Of a stretch of 64,000 nt of DNA, positions 52,601 through 61,440 are shown in pieces (position 1 is the stretch's first letter; each line of letters opens with the position of its first letter). The notes below the pieces were generated by a model. That model saw nothing but the letters and a program-made list of their open reading frames with translations, was not told the DNA's origin and ran no database searches. The translations under genes and the position numbers were made by a program. This stretch comes from Polaribacter sargassicola (lineage in GTDB: Bacteria > Bacteroidota > Bacteroidia > Flavobacteriales > Flavobacteriaceae), in NCBI RefSeq assembly GCF_021991835.1, contig NZ_JAHDAU010000001.1:186001-250000 (forward strand), written 5' to 3'.

Positions 52601-55600
52601 GACCCAGAAAATAGATGGGGTGGAATTATGCGAGCCTTAACTACCAATAATTTTGACCAAGCAAATGTAGAGTACATTCAATTCTGGATTATGGATCCGT
52701 ATGAAAACTACTCCATTACTAACGAAGAAGGTTTGCCACTAGGCGTAAACCCTAATAATGTAGCAAACCAAGTAGGAGATTTATATATAAATTTAGGTAA
52801 TGTTTCTGAAGATATTTTAAGAGATAGTAGAAAAATGTACGAAAATGGCTTACCAGAAACTGGTGGAGATTTATCTACAGACTCTACAATTTGGGGTAAA
52901 ATACCTACAAGTTCTTCTATTATTTATGCTTTTAATGAAGAAGATGATGCAAGAACAAACCAAGATGTTGGTTTTGATGGTTTAAAAAATGATGAAGAAC
53001 TAAATTACTATCAGCAAAACTACCCTACATTAGACTTTAGTAAATTAAACCCTAATGATATCTCATCAGATAACTTTCAATATTTTAGAGGTAGCGAGTT
53101 AGATAACATTAACGCTTCTATTATTACTAGATATAAAAATTACAATAATACAGAAGGCAACTCGCCAACTTTAAATCAATCTACAGAATCTTATCCTACA
53201 TCATCTACATCATACCCAGATGTAGAAGATATTAATAAAGATCAAACCATGAATACTGTAGAAAGCTATTATGAATATAGAATCTCTATGAGTAAAAATG
53301 ACTTTGTGGTTGGGCAAAATTTTATTGTTGATGAAAAAACAACTCAAGTTACTTTAGAAAACGGAGAAACTAAACAAACTACTTGGTATCAGTTTAGAGT
53401 ACCAATTAATAGTGGAACTGCGGTTAATGGAATTACAGATTTTAATAGCATTCGTTTTATAAGAATGTTTTTAACAAACTTTAAAATGCCTGTTGTTTTA
53501 CGTTTTGGAGAACTAGATTTAGTTCGTGGAGATTGGAGACGCTACACAAAAACATTAGACGATACTTTAAGTGAACCAGAAGATTTAGACGATAATGAAT
53601 TAAGAGATTTTGAAGTTGGTGTTGTTAGTATTGAACAAAATGATGGTAGTTATATTGAGCCTCCGGGAATAGAAAGAGAAAGTTTACAAGGTAGCACTAC
53701 TGTACAATTACAAAATGAACAAGCTGCAACTTTAAAGGTTACCAACTTAGCAGCAAACAGTACAAGAGCAATCTATAAAAACATTAGTATAGATTTAAGA
53801 AGGTATAAAAACTTAAAAATGTTTATGCATCTTCAAAAAAATGAAGATGACTTAGATATAAATGATGATGATTTTTCTGCAATTATAAGATTAGGTACAG
53901 ACTTAGATGACAATTATTATCAAATAGAATTACCTTTAAAAGTAAGTACTAGTGGTATTACTGCTTTAGATATTTGGCCAGAAGAAAATAACTTAGATGC
54001 ATTTTTAGAAACCTTTGGATTGGTAAAACTAGAAAGAGATAAATTAGGTGTATTGTTAACAGAAGTGTACACATCTACAGAACAAGATGCAGATATACCT
54101 TACAGATTATCTGTAAAAGGTAACCCAACTTTAGCAGAATTAAGTACAATAATGTTAGGGTTAAAAAACACAACAACATCACCAATAAGTGGAGAGGTTT
54201 GGTTTAACGAATTACGTTCTGCAGATTTTGATAATGATGGTGGTTGGGCTGCAGTTGTTAATGCAGATGCTAATTTTGCAGATGTTGCAAACGTATCTTT
54301 ATCGGGTAGCATGTCTACAGTTGGTTTTGGTAATGTAGAAGATAGAGTAAGCCAACGTAGTTTAGAAGAAACAAAACAATACGATATTGCTACAAGTATT
54401 AATTTAGGTAAAGTTTTAACTCCAGAAAAATGGGGAATTCAATTACCAATGAGCTATAGTGTTAGTAAAATAATTATAGATCCAAAATATGACCCTCAAT
54501 ATCAAGATGTAGAATTATCAGACGCATTAGAATCTAATGATAACAGCGATTTTTCTAGAGATTATACAAAAAGAACAAGTATTAGTTTTACAAATGTAAA
54601 AAAGAATAGAAACCCAAACTCTACTAAAAAACCAAAATTTTATGACATAGAAAACGTATCTGTTTCTTATGCTCATAACAAAGAATTCCAAAGAAATTAC
54701 AGTATAGAAAAGCGAATTAATGAAAGCGTTAGAGCATCTGCTTCCTATAATTTTAATTTCGATTCTAAACCTTTTGAGCCTTTTAAAAACACAAAGGCTT
54801 TTGAAAATAAATACTTTAAATTACTTAAAGATTTTAACTTTAATCCTATCCCTAAAACTTTTGCAATTAACTCTAGTTTTAACAGGTATTATAACGAACA
54901 ACAATCTAGAAATTTAGTTGACGGGTTAACGCCACAGCCAGAATTAAAACAACGTAATTATCTATTTGACTGGGATTATACTATTGGTTTTGATCTAACA
55001 AAATCATTACAATTAAACTTTAATGCCACAAATAGTTATATTTACGATACTTTTAATAGTGATGATGAAATTCAGGTTTTTGATGATTTCTTTAATACCG
55101 GTAGAGCAGATCATTATCATCAAAAATTAAACGGAATCTATAATTTACCTATTGATAAAATTCCTTTTTTAAGTTTTATAAAAGCAGATTATGCATACAC
55201 AGCAGATTTTGATTGGCAAGCAGCGCCACAAACTACTGTAACTATTGATGGAGCAGAAGTACCCTCTTTATACATTACAGGTAATGTAATACAAAACTCT
55301 AATACACATAATTTAAACACAACCTTTAGCCTAGAAAATTTTTATAAAGGTTTGGGTTTCGAAAAATTATTACTTACCAAAAACCAACGTAAGGGACTAA
55401 AAAACGCAAAAAAACAATCTAAAGAAACTAAAAATTTACCAGGCCCTAGCTTGCCTAGAACACCAAACAGAATATCACAAAACAAAAAATTATCTTTAGG
55501 TAAAAAAATATTAAAAGGTACTTATGATATTGTAACTTCTGTAAAACAGGCACAAATAAGTTATTCAGAAAATAACGGGCAATATTTGCCAGGTTACACA

Positions 55601-56827
55601 GAAGACATTGGTTTTTTAGGTGGAGCACCAACTTCTTTTGCTTTTGGTAGCCAAGTAGACATTAGAAACAAAGCATTAGAAAATGGATGGTTTGTTACTA
55701 GAAACCAAGGAGAAGATTACTACAGTAAATCATTTAGTAAAACTCATTATAATAAATTAGATTACACTTTTACACTTAAACCTATTACAGATTTAAATAT
55801 AGATGTTAGAGGAAACAAAATACAAACAAGAAACACCACACAACAACTAGATCTTCTTAGTGGAAGTTCTCAATTTGAAGATACACCTCTTTATGAAACA
55901 GGTAACTTTAGTACAAGTTACTCTATGCTTTCAACAGTATTTTCTGATGGTGACAACTTATTTCAAAAATTAAAAGACTACACATCTATTATATCTGATA
56001 GATTGGCAAGAGAAAATACTGTGCCAGGTACTGGTTTTGGTACAAACAGTCAACAAGTATTATTACCAGCATTTATGGCTGCATATTCTGGTAAAGATCC
56101 TAACAAGGTAAATACAGGTTTATTTAGAGATATACCAATACCAAACTGGGCATTAAGATATACTGGCTTAATGAAATTAAAGTTTTTTAAGAAAAACTTT
56201 AGCAATTTTGTAGTTACACATGGTTATAACTCTTCTTATACTCTTTCTAGTTTTACAAACAATTTACAACACGATAAAGACAATCCTTTTGCAAATCTTA
56301 ATTCTGCTAATAATTACGAGCCAGATTTACTAGTTTCTTCTGTTACCTTGGTAGATGAATTTTCTCCATTAATAAAATTAGACATGAAAATGAGAAATTC
56401 TTTTTCTTTTAGAGGTGAAATTAAAAGCGACAGAACTCTAACAATGAATTTTAATAATAGCACTTTAACAGACATTAAAGGAAAAGAATATATTTTTGGT
56501 TTAGGTTATATTATAAAAGATGTAAAATTCAACACTCGTTTTACAGGTAAAAAACAAACCCTAAAAGGCGATGTAAATTTAAGAGCAGATGTATCTTTAA
56601 GAGATAATTTAACACAAATTAGATCTATAGAAGAAGATAATAATCAAATAAGTGGTGGTCAAAAACTTTTTTCTATTAAATTTACCGCAGATTATAGATT
56701 AAGTAGTAGTTTAACGGCATCATTCTATTACAATCATCAAACATCTAGATATGCTATTTCTACCACATACCCAAGGCAATCAATTAATGGTGGTTTTAAC
56801 ATTATCTACAACCTAGGAGCAAACTAA
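49658..56827 (+). CDS. sprA: T9SS outer-membrane translocon protein SprA
   Basis: A 2389-aa giant outer-membrane protein that forms the 36-strand translocation pore of the type IX secretion system and is needed for gliding motility. Signal peptide at about 1-25 (IFLILVFTLTTQVSVFSQ). SprA hallmarks: the early TGGLFLDYL and TEIFLTPEEY-like segment, LKLGLIYQNTENP, SARV/SLRADMAYLIPGTP, IDDFEASQIPISI, ENRWGGIMRALTTNNFD, DINKDQTMN-type tracts, and a C-terminal FNIIYNLGAN barrel strand. Size fits known SprA (about 2400). The start is TTG (49658-49660), 4 bp after ruvA, because no ATG exists before or within the signal peptide. gcvH follows. One probable cargo, the propeller protein at 32-36 kb, is in this window. 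Confidence 0.96.
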   Translation: MNRFLKNIFLILVFTLTTQVSVFSQTANKKDSITEQKDSLNLRYKFKKEQTGGLFLDYLAEKEIIFDKALNQYLIIEKIGDYYTRTPIFLTPEEYANYRLKRDMKQYFKEKISATNPNKKGSADTQKNLLPSYYVNSKFFETIFGGNTIEVTPTGSLNLKLGLIYQNTENPQLTEENRSSLTFDFDQQISASIQAKVGNRLSFTANYDTQSTFDFQNLVRVEFIPPSLSDVKYNEDGIIQGIEAGNISMPIKNSLINGAQSLFGVKTQLKFGNTNVTAVFSQQNSESTTTVSEGGASIQEFDLQVTDYDNDRHFFLSQYFIDNYANSLKNYPLINSQVNITRIEVWITNRSSSTEDYRSIVALADIGESDSDFLVNQTGAITATNPPTTSGGNIPTNESNNLSNLLTTTSGVRNISTVNSTLQPYNMSEGVDYSVLENARKLSESEYTLNSQLGFISLNSRLNDGEVLAVAYEYTVAGGVSGSTETSFKVGEFSNDGILAPENLVVKLLRSEILTTSRTNTTTGLKEAFPTWRLMMKNVYALGAYPLSQDGFIFEIQYRDDQTGISSNVLQNANTSGIANLPLIQVLKLDQLDQSQYKSPDGYFDYVEGVTVNSEKGFIFFPEPEPFGNDLVKQSTTDVGLDETLDEAYIFKELYLNTKVNAQNNYQNKDKYSLKGYFKSESSGGISIGAYNVPRGSVNVTAGGRQLVEGVDYVVDYSLGRVQIIDPGLQASDTPISVSTENNAVFNQQRKTFMGVDVEHTFSENFIVGATILNVNERPITQKVNYGSDPINNTMLGFNIDYSTEVPYFTKLANKLPFVDTDVPSNLSVRADMAYLIPGTPSGIDVTGAATTYIDDFEASQIPISILSPLDWYEASTPRYFPNFNGELEDISYNYKRAKLAWYSIDQIFYGFGDTPSNIDANELSRAETRQISYQELFPNVELDITQTSLINTLDLAFFPSERGAYNFDTGSTVNTDRTFSDPENRWGGIMRALTTNNFDQANVEYIQFWIMDPYENYSITNEEGLPLGVNPNNVANQVGDLYINLGNVSEDILRDSRKMYENGLPETGGDLSTDSTIWGKIPTSSSIIYAFNEEDDARTNQDVGFDGLKNDEELNYYQQNYPTLDFSKLNPNDISSDNFQYFRGSELDNINASIITRYKNYNNTEGNSPTLNQSTESYPTSSTSYPDVEDINKDQTMNTVESYYEYRISMSKNDFVVGQNFIVDEKTTQVTLENGETKQTTWYQFRVPINSGTAVNGITDFNSIRFIRMFLTNFKMPVVLRFGELDLVRGDWRRYTKTLDDTLSEPEDLDDNELRDFEVGVVSIEQNDGSYIEPPGIERESLQGSTTVQLQNEQAATLKVTNLAANSTRAIYKNISIDLRRYKNLKMFMHLQKNEDDLDINDDDFSAIIRLGTDLDDNYYQIELPLKVSTSGITALDIWPEENNLDAFLETFGLVKLERDKLGVLLTEVYTSTEQDADIPYRLSVKGNPTLAELSTIMLGLKNTTTSPISGEVWFNELRSADFDNDGGWAAVVNADANFADVANVSLSGSMSTVGFGNVEDRVSQRSLEETKQYDIATSINLGKVLTPEKWGIQLPMSYSVSKIIIDPKYDPQYQDVELSDALESNDNSDFSRDYTKRTSISFTNVKKNRNPNSTKKPKFYDIENVSVSYAHNKEFQRNYSIEKRINESVRASASYNFNFDSKPFEPFKNTKAFENKYFKLLKDFNFNPIPKTFAINSSFNRYYNEQQSRNLVDGLTPQPELKQRNYLFDWDYTIGFDLTKSLQLNFNATNSYIYDTFNSDDEIQVFDDFFNTGRADHYHQKLNGIYNLPIDKIPFLSFIKADYAYTADFDWQAAPQTTVTIDGAEVPSLYITGNVIQNSNTHNLNTTFSLENFYKGLGFEKLLLTKNQRKGLKNAKKQSKETKNLPGPSLPRTPNRISQNKKLSLGKKILKGTYDIVTSVKQAQISYSENNGQYLPGYTEDIGFLGGAPTSFAFGSQVDIRNKALENGWFVTRNQGEDYYSKSFSKTHYNKLDYTFTLKPITDLNIDVRGNKIQTRNTTQQLDLLSGSSQFEDTPLYETGNFSTSYSMLSTVFSDGDNLFQKLKDYTSIISDRLARENTVPGTGFGTNSQQVLLPAFMAAYSGKDPNKVNTGLFRDIPIPNWALRYTGLMKLKFFKKNFSNFVVTHGYNSSYTLSSFTNNLQHDKDNPFANLNSANNYEPDLLVSSVTLVDEFSPLIKLDMKMRNSFSFRGEIKSDRTLTMNFNNSTLTDIKGKEYIFGLGYIIKDVKFNTRFTGKKQTLKGDVNLRADVSLRDNLTQIRSIEEDNNQISGGQKLFSIKFTADYRLSSSLTASFYYNHQTSRYAISTTYPRQSINGGFNIIYNLGAN

Positions 56828-56852
56828 AATTAAAAACAATAATTAAAAAAAA

Positions 56853-57233
56853 ATGAATTTACCATCAGAATTAAAATACACAAAAGACCACGAGTGGATT
56901 AAAATTGAAGGATCTGTAGCTACAGTAGGTATTACAGATTTTGCACAAGGAGAATTAGGAGACATCGTTTATGTAGACGTAGATACTTTAGATGATACCG
57001 TAGAAGAAGGAGATGTTTTTGGTTCTGTTGAAGCTGTAAAAACAGTTTCTGATTTATTTATGCCATTAACAGGAGAGGTAATAGAGTTTAATGAAGAATT
57101 AGAAGATGAACCAGAATTGGTAAATTCTGATCCTTATGGTAAAGGTTGGATGATTAAAATTGAAATATCAGATAGTTCTCAAATATCAGATTTATTAGAT
57201 GCAGAAGCCTATAAAGAGCTTATTAACGGATAA
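56853..57233 (+). CDS. gcvH: Glycine cleavage system H protein
   Basis: A 126-aa lipoyl carrier that shuttles the aminomethyl group between the P and T proteins of the glycine cleavage system. The lipoylated lysine is Lys63 in [13 protein letters not shown]; the rest ([68 protein letters not shown]) is canonical. It lies 25 bp after sprA and overlaps the next gene by 35 bases. gcvP and gcvT are not in the window. Confidence 0.97.
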   Translation: MNLPSELKYTKDHEWIKIEGSVATVGITDFAQGELGDIVYVDVDTLDDTVEEGDVFGSVEAVKTVSDLFMPLTGEVIEFNEELEDEPELVNSDPYGKGWMIKIEISDSSQISDLLDAEAYKELING

Positions 57234-57579
57234 TCTTTTTATTGTAGCAATTACAATAACAATTATTATTGCCTATTTAAGTTTAATGAGAATGCCTAAA
57301 ACGGAAGTAATAAGCTTTGGTAACTCTGATAAAGTTTACCATTTAATTGCTTATTTTTCTTTATCAATATCTTGGCTTTTCTCTTTTTACAAAAAAAAAT
57401 CAATAAAATTACTCATAATTATTTCATGTGTAATTTATGGCATAATTATTGAAGTGCTTCAAAGTATCCTAACAGAGTATAGAACAGGAGATTATAAAGA
57501 TATTCTTGCAAATACACTAGGGATTGTCTTAGGTTTATTAATTTTTAATCTAATTATAAAAAAAATTAAACTTAATTAG
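57199..57579 (+). CDS. VanZ-like membrane protein
   Basis: A 126-aa protein with four predicted helices (about 12-29, 46-61, 69-88, 102-120). It has the VanZ-like pattern: [64 protein letters not shown]. VanZ family proteins are associated with teicoplanin resistance in enterococci, but most homologs have no known role. The ATG overlaps the gcvH end by 35 bases; no later ATG leaves the first helix whole, so translational coupling is probable. Confidence 0.86.
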   Translation: MQKPIKSLLTDNLFIVAITITIIIAYLSLMRMPKTEVISFGNSDKVYHLIAYFSLSISWLFSFYKKKSIKLLIIISCVIYGIIIEVLQSILTEYRTGDYKDILANTLGIVLGLLIFNLIIKKIKLN

Positions 57580-57643
57580 CACTAAGACTTGTATATAAAC
57601 CAATAATTTAATTAAATTAGCGAACTATTAAAAACTCTTTACA

Positions 57644-58363
57644 ATGGAAATTAAGAAAAACCCAAAGTCGAACTTAGAAAATTACAGTAAGATTTTCATG
57701 CAAATAGGACTAGCTTTAGCCCTTTTTGTTACTTACGCAGCAATAGAAAAGAAAACTTATGATAAAGTTATTGGTGACTTAGGTACGGTAACTATGAACG
57801 CAGAGATGGAAGAAGAAACGGTTATTACTGAAAGAGTAGAGCCAGTAAAACCAAAAACTCCGCCACCACCAACACCAGAAAAAATAGAAATTGTAGAGGA
57901 TGAAAAAGAAATTGAAGAAACTGTAATTGAATCTACAGAGACAGATGAAACTGAAGCAATAGAAGTAGAAGAAATTGTAGAAGTAGAAGAAGTAGAAGAA
58001 GTTGTAGAAGATGTAAGTTTTATGATTATTGAAGATGTACCTGTATTTCCTGGATGTAAAGGAGATAAAAATGAGTTAAAAGCTTGTTTTAGTAAAATGG
58101 TACAAAAGCACTTTTCTAGAAAGTTTGATGCAGATTTACCTAACGAATTAGGATTATCTTCTGGAAGAAAAAGAGTATTTATTGGTTTTAAAATTGATAA
58201 AACAGGTAAAATTGTAGACGTTAATGCAAGAGCACCACACCCAAAAATTAAAAGTGAGGTAATTAAAGTAATGAAACAATTACCAACAATGAAACCAGGT
58301 AAACAAAGAGGTAAGCCTGTAGGTGTAAAATATAGTATTCCTTTTACTTTAATTGTTGAGTAA
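57644..58363 (+). CDS. TonB family energy-transducing protein
   Basis: A 239-aa inner-membrane protein spanning the periplasm. One N-terminal helix (IFMQIGLALALFVTYAAI), a Pro-rich part (VKPKTPPPPTPEKIEI), a very acidic Glu/Val repeat (about residues 88-128, VEVEEIVEVEEVEEVVED-like), and a TonB C-terminal domain (about 135-239: EDVPVFPGCKG, VFIGFKIDKTGKIVDVNARAPHPKIKSEVIKVMKQLPTMKPGKQRGKPVGVKYSIPFTL). It couples the proton-motive force from ExbBD to TonB-dependent receptors such as the one at 20-21.9 kb. The acidic spacer in place of the usual Pro-Lys stretch is notable. No exbB or exbD is nearby. Confidence 0.93.
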   Translation: MEIKKNPKSNLENYSKIFMQIGLALALFVTYAAIEKKTYDKVIGDLGTVTMNAEMEEETVITERVEPVKPKTPPPPTPEKIEIVEDEKEIEETVIESTETDETEAIEVEEIVEVEEVEEVVEDVSFMIIEDVPVFPGCKGDKNELKACFSKMVQKHFSRKFDADLPNELGLSSGRKRVFIGFKIDKTGKIVDVNARAPHPKIKSEVIKVMKQLPTMKPGKQRGKPVGVKYSIPFTLIVE

Positions 58364-58382
58364 TCTTAGGATTAAGATATAC

Positions 58383-58420
58383 AAAAGCCGTTTAGATATT
58401 AATCTAAACGGCTTTTTTTT
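58383..58420 (+). terminator. Terminator of the TonB-type gene
   Basis: AAAAGCCGTTTAGAT (58383-58397) pairs with ATCTAAACGGCTTTT (58402-58416) around ATTA, followed by T. Confidence 0.92.
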
Positions 58421-58683
58421 TGATTAAGTTTATAAACATCAAAAAAAGTAATTGAAAGTATAATTTATAAGATTAAGTTTAAACTAATAGATTCATTAAA
58501 CTACACTTTTATAAATTATATGTAAAGCTTAAACTATTTGTTCTTCTTTATTTCTTATACAGATTAAAATGTAAGAGTAATTTTAGTTATTAAGAAATAT
58601 CTTTATCTGGATATTGTTTTAAATTCTTTATAATAAGACAAATAACCTAATCTTAAGTTGACATAAAAACATTAATTAAACAC
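58421..58683. other. AT-rich intergenic stretch
   Basis: About 260 bases between two converging terminators. No open frame, promoter or RNA structure is convincing. A loose repeat (GATTAAGTTTA at 58422 and GATTAAGTTTAAAC near 58470) is seen. Confidence 0.5.
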
Positions 58684-58719
58684 AAAAAAAACTCCAAGAA
58701 TAATCTTGGAGTTTTTTTT
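58684..58719 (-). terminator. Terminator of the MORN-like gene
   Basis: ACTCCAAGA (58691-58699) pairs with TCTTGGAGT (58704-58712), with A8 and T8 flanks, just past the stop of the minus-strand gene. Confidence 0.88.
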
Positions 58720-58736
58720 GATAATGATAATACTTA

Positions 58737-59087
58737 TTACTTATTAACAGCATAATAAGATTCTTGTTTCCATAAACTTACGTTTACAACTACATTATCA
58801 TTATAATTTACTTCCTTTAAAGATTCTTTATCCCAAAAAAACCATTTACCTACTTTTTTTCCATCTTTATATTTAGCTATCTGAACCTTATTTCCTTCTT
58901 TATCAAACTTAATCCATTCTCCTGTTAACTTCTTATTCTTAAAGTAACCTTGTGTATCTATTGATCCGTCTTCGTTATAATAAACAGCTTTTACTAAATC
59001 TCCTTCTATAGTAAATGTTGGTTTTATATCTTGTGAATATGCTATTGAAACTATACAAATAGCTATAAGTGTTAGTATGTTTTTCAT
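58737..59087 (-). CDS. MORN-repeat (YwqK-like) exported protein
   Basis: A 116-aa exported protein: signal peptide ILTLIAICIVSIAYSQ, then MORN/YwqK-type repeats, each GxW or GxF plus a charged turn (IDTQGYFKNKKLTGEWIKFDKEGNKVQIAKYKDGKKVGKWFFWDKESLKEVNYNDN). YwqK family proteins are sometimes labelled antitoxin components, but no toxin gene is adjacent, so that label is not warranted here. A minus-strand -7 box TATATTTG at 59120-59127 drives it. Confidence 0.83.
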   Translation of the reverse strand: MKNILTLIAICIVSIAYSQDIKPTFTIEGDLVKAVYYNEDGSIDTQGYFKNKKLTGEWIKFDKEGNKVQIAKYKDGKKVGKWFFWDKESLKEVNYNDNVVVNVSLWKQESYYAVNK

Positions 59088-59119
59088 GATTTTCCGTTTT
59101 TAATTTAACATTACAGTTA

Positions 59120-59127
59120 CAAATATA
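59120..59127 (-). promoter_or_regulatory. -7 box of the MORN-like gene
   Basis: Minus-strand TATATTTG, 33 bases before the ATG at 59087. Confidence 0.5.
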
Positions 59128-59270
59128 CAATTTTAATTACATTTTGTAAACATTATGGTAACATTAATTTAACATTGGGAATTTATAGATATTATAATCT
59201 ACAGATTTTTAACACAATATGTAATTATTCTAATAGGAATTTTATTACTTTTAAAAGAAATTATTTACCG

Positions 59271-59957
59271 ATGAATCTAAAAAAAATAACACTTATAATA
59301 TTTATTTTTACCACTACATTAAGTTATTCTCAAATAGACAATTTAACTATGTTTATAAACGGAGTAATGGTAGAAGTCAAACCTCCAAATGTAGATAAAG
59401 CTTTATCTGAAGATTGGGATGCACTACAAAAAACTGCACATATAAAATATTTAACACCTAATTTTGAAGAATCATATATAGATAATGATCAACAGAACAA
59501 GTATGAATTAAGATATAATATATATAATGATGAAATGGAGTTTGTACAAAACAATCAAACTTATTATACTTATAAGAAAGAAAATCAAATTATTAATTTC
59601 TTTAAAATTAACAGAAGTTTTATCATTTTAAAAAATGAAGATAAGTTAGGTTATTTTGAAATATTAGCTAAAGGAAACTATTCTATTTACCGTAAACCTA
59701 AAGTAGATTTTATAGAAGGTAAAATGCCAAAAAATAATTTTGAACTAAAAACAGAATCAAGGTTTATTAAACAAAAAGATAAAATATTTATATCTATAAA
59801 TAACACCAATCTTATAAAACTACCAAATAACAAGAACGCTTTTTTAAATCTTTTTGGTGATAAAAAAGAGAAAGTAAAGAGTTACATGAAGTCTAAAAAA
59901 TTGAATAGAAAAAATACAGAAGATTTAATTTTACTATTTTTACACTTAAACTCATAA
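59271..59957 (+). CDS. Exported protein, paralog pair member 1
   Basis: A 228-aa exported protein not recognised by family. Signal peptide LKKITLIIFIFTTTLSYSQ. The C-terminal 45 residues (KLPNNKNAFLNLFGDKKEKVKSYMKSKKLNRKNTEDLILLF) closely resemble the end of the protein encoded at 60781-61440 on the other side of mscS. The middle is rich in aromatic and charged residues without known motif. The longest frame starts at a TTG (59175), but the ATG at 59271 directly precedes the signal peptide. It ends 18 bp before mscS on the same strand, so co-transcription is probable. Confidence 0.78.
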   Translation: MNLKKITLIIFIFTTTLSYSQIDNLTMFINGVMVEVKPPNVDKALSEDWDALQKTAHIKYLTPNFEESYIDNDQQNKYELRYNIYNDEMEFVQNNQTYYTYKKENQIINFFKINRSFIILKNEDKLGYFEILAKGNYSIYRKPKVDFIEGKMPKNNFELKTESRFIKQKDKIFISINNTNLIKLPNNKNAFLNLFGDKKEKVKSYMKSKKLNRKNTEDLILLFLHLNS

Positions 59958-59975
59958 AAACTAAAATAAATAATA

Positions 59976-60776
59976 ATGAAAGAATACATCCAATACTTAA
60001 ATGATTTAATATTAGAATACAGTCCTAAAATAATTTTAGCTTTAGCTATCTTAGTTATTGGTCTATTTTTAATCAAAATAGTCGTTAAGACATCTAAAAA
60101 AATGATGAAAAAAGGTGGTTTAGATGAAACGCTACAAAAATTTTTAGGTGATTTATTAAGCTGGGCATTAAAAATACTACTATTTATTACTGTAATTTCT
60201 AAATTAGGAATAGAAACTGCTTCTTTTGCAGCAATTATTGCAGCTGCAGGTTTAGCTGTTGGTTTGGCTTTACAAGGTTCTTTAGCAAACTTTGCTGGTG
60301 GAGTTTTAATAATGATATTTAAACCTTTTAAACTTGGTGATGTTATAGAAGCTCAAGGAGAAATTGGTGGAGTAAAAGAAATATCAATCTTTACCACTAA
60401 ACTTATCGGTTTATCTAACAAAGAAATTATTATACCTAACGGTAATTTATCTAACGGAAATATCATTAACTATACAACGTTAGGTACAAGACGTGTAGAT
60501 TTAACATTTGGTGTATCTTATGATGCCGATATTAAGCAAACAAAAGAAATTTTAATGAACGTTATTAAGTCTAATCCTAAAGTTTTAAAAGATCCTGCGC
60601 CTGCGGTTATGGTATCTGAATTAGCTGATAGTTCTGTAAACTTTGCTGTTAGACCATGGACTAAAACAGCAGACTATTGGGATGTATACTTTGAAACTAC
60701 AGAAAAAGTAAAATTAGCGCTTGATGAAGCTGGTATTGAAATTCCTTATCCACACCAAGTTGAAATTAAAAAATAA
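59976..60776 (+). CDS. Small-conductance mechanosensitive channel (MscS family)
   Basis: A 266-aa channel with three N-terminal helices (about 18-40, 62-82, 86-112). The pore helix region is FAAIIAAAGLAVGLALQGSLANFAGGVLIMIFKPF, nearly the standard MscS TM3, then the beta domain (GDVIEAQGEIGGVKEISIFTT, IIIPNGNLSNGNIINYT) and the C-terminal alpha/beta domain (VDLTFGVSYDADIKQTKEIL, PWTKTADYWDVYF). Length is close to E. coli MscS (286). It releases solutes upon hypo-osmotic shock. It sits between two related exported proteins with gaps of 18 and 4 bp, in what looks like one operon. Confidence 0.95.
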   Translation: MKEYIQYLNDLILEYSPKIILALAILVIGLFLIKIVVKTSKKMMKKGGLDETLQKFLGDLLSWALKILLFITVISKLGIETASFAAIIAAAGLAVGLALQGSLANFAGGVLIMIFKPFKLGDVIEAQGEIGGVKEISIFTTKLIGLSNKEIIIPNGNLSNGNIINYTTLGTRRVDLTFGVSYDADIKQTKEILMNVIKSNPKVLKDPAPAVMVSELADSSVNFAVRPWTKTADYWDVYFETTEKVKLALDEAGIEIPYPHQVEIKK

Positions 60777-60780
60777 ACAA

Positions 60781-61440
60781 ATGAATCACATTAAATTTTT
60801 AGTCTTATTTTCTTTAATACTAAGTTTTAATTCATTTTCTCAGAACACAGAAAGTGCATACTCTAGCTATGATAATAGTGATCAAATTATTTCTATAGAT
60901 AAAAGAGATAAAGAGATTAAAGGTACTAGGTACATAAATGATAAATTTTCTTACGGAACTATTAAAGATTCTAATAAAAAAATTTTATTTAAGTTTGATG
61001 CTCTTTTAGGTGAAATTGAAATAAAAGTTGATGAAACATCTAACATTTATTTAAAAAAAACACTAGGAAGTAGTATTTTATTCTCACCCAAAAAAGCCTA
61101 CAAAGTTTATAAAAATGAAGGTGAATTAACTTATTTTTTAGTTTCTGATGAATGCAACACAAACTGCATACTTATTAAAGAAATAAAAAAATTAAACCCA
61201 GCTAAAGTACCTGATAATGGTTATGAAAAATATCAACCACCAACATACTCTAAAGTTAAAGAACACTATTATGTTACTTTTGATGGAACAAATGCTGTAA
61301 AAATACCTACAAATAAAAAAGAGTTCTATTCGTTTTTTGGTGATAAACAAAAAGAAGTTAAAAATTACATGAAAAAAAACAAACTGAATAGAAAAAGTAA
61401 AGAGGATTTAGAAGAAATAATTAGTTTTTATAAATCTTAG
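60781..61440 (+). CDS. Exported protein, paralog pair member 2
   Basis: A 219-aa exported protein of unknown function, beginning 4 bp after mscS. Signal peptide IKFLVLFSLILSFNSFSQ. Its C-terminus (VKIPTNKKEFYSFFGDKQKEVKNYMKKNKLNRKSKEDLEEIISFYKS) matches that of the protein before mscS: FxxFFGDKxKEVKxYMKxxKLNRKxxEDL. Two cysteines in DECNTNCILIKEI may form a disulfide. A frame beginning further upstream (60721) lies within mscS and is not used. The gene ends 20 bases inside the convergent tsaB gene. Confidence 0.78.
   Translation: MNHIKFLVLFSLILSFNSFSQNTESAYSSYDNSDQIISIDKRDKEIKGTRYINDKFSYGTIKDSNKKILFKFDALLGEIEIKVDETSNIYLKKTLGSSILFSPKKAYKVYKNEGELTYFLVSDECNTNCILIKEIKKLNPAKVPDNGYEKYQPPTYSKVKEHYYVTFDGTNAVKIPTNKKEFYSFFGDKQKEVKNYMKKNKLNRKSKEDLEEIISFYKS

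Noticed and set aside
58737..59087. Toxin-antitoxin role of the MORN/YwqK-like gene
   Set aside because: No candidate toxin gene is adjacent; the label derives from the name of a family only.
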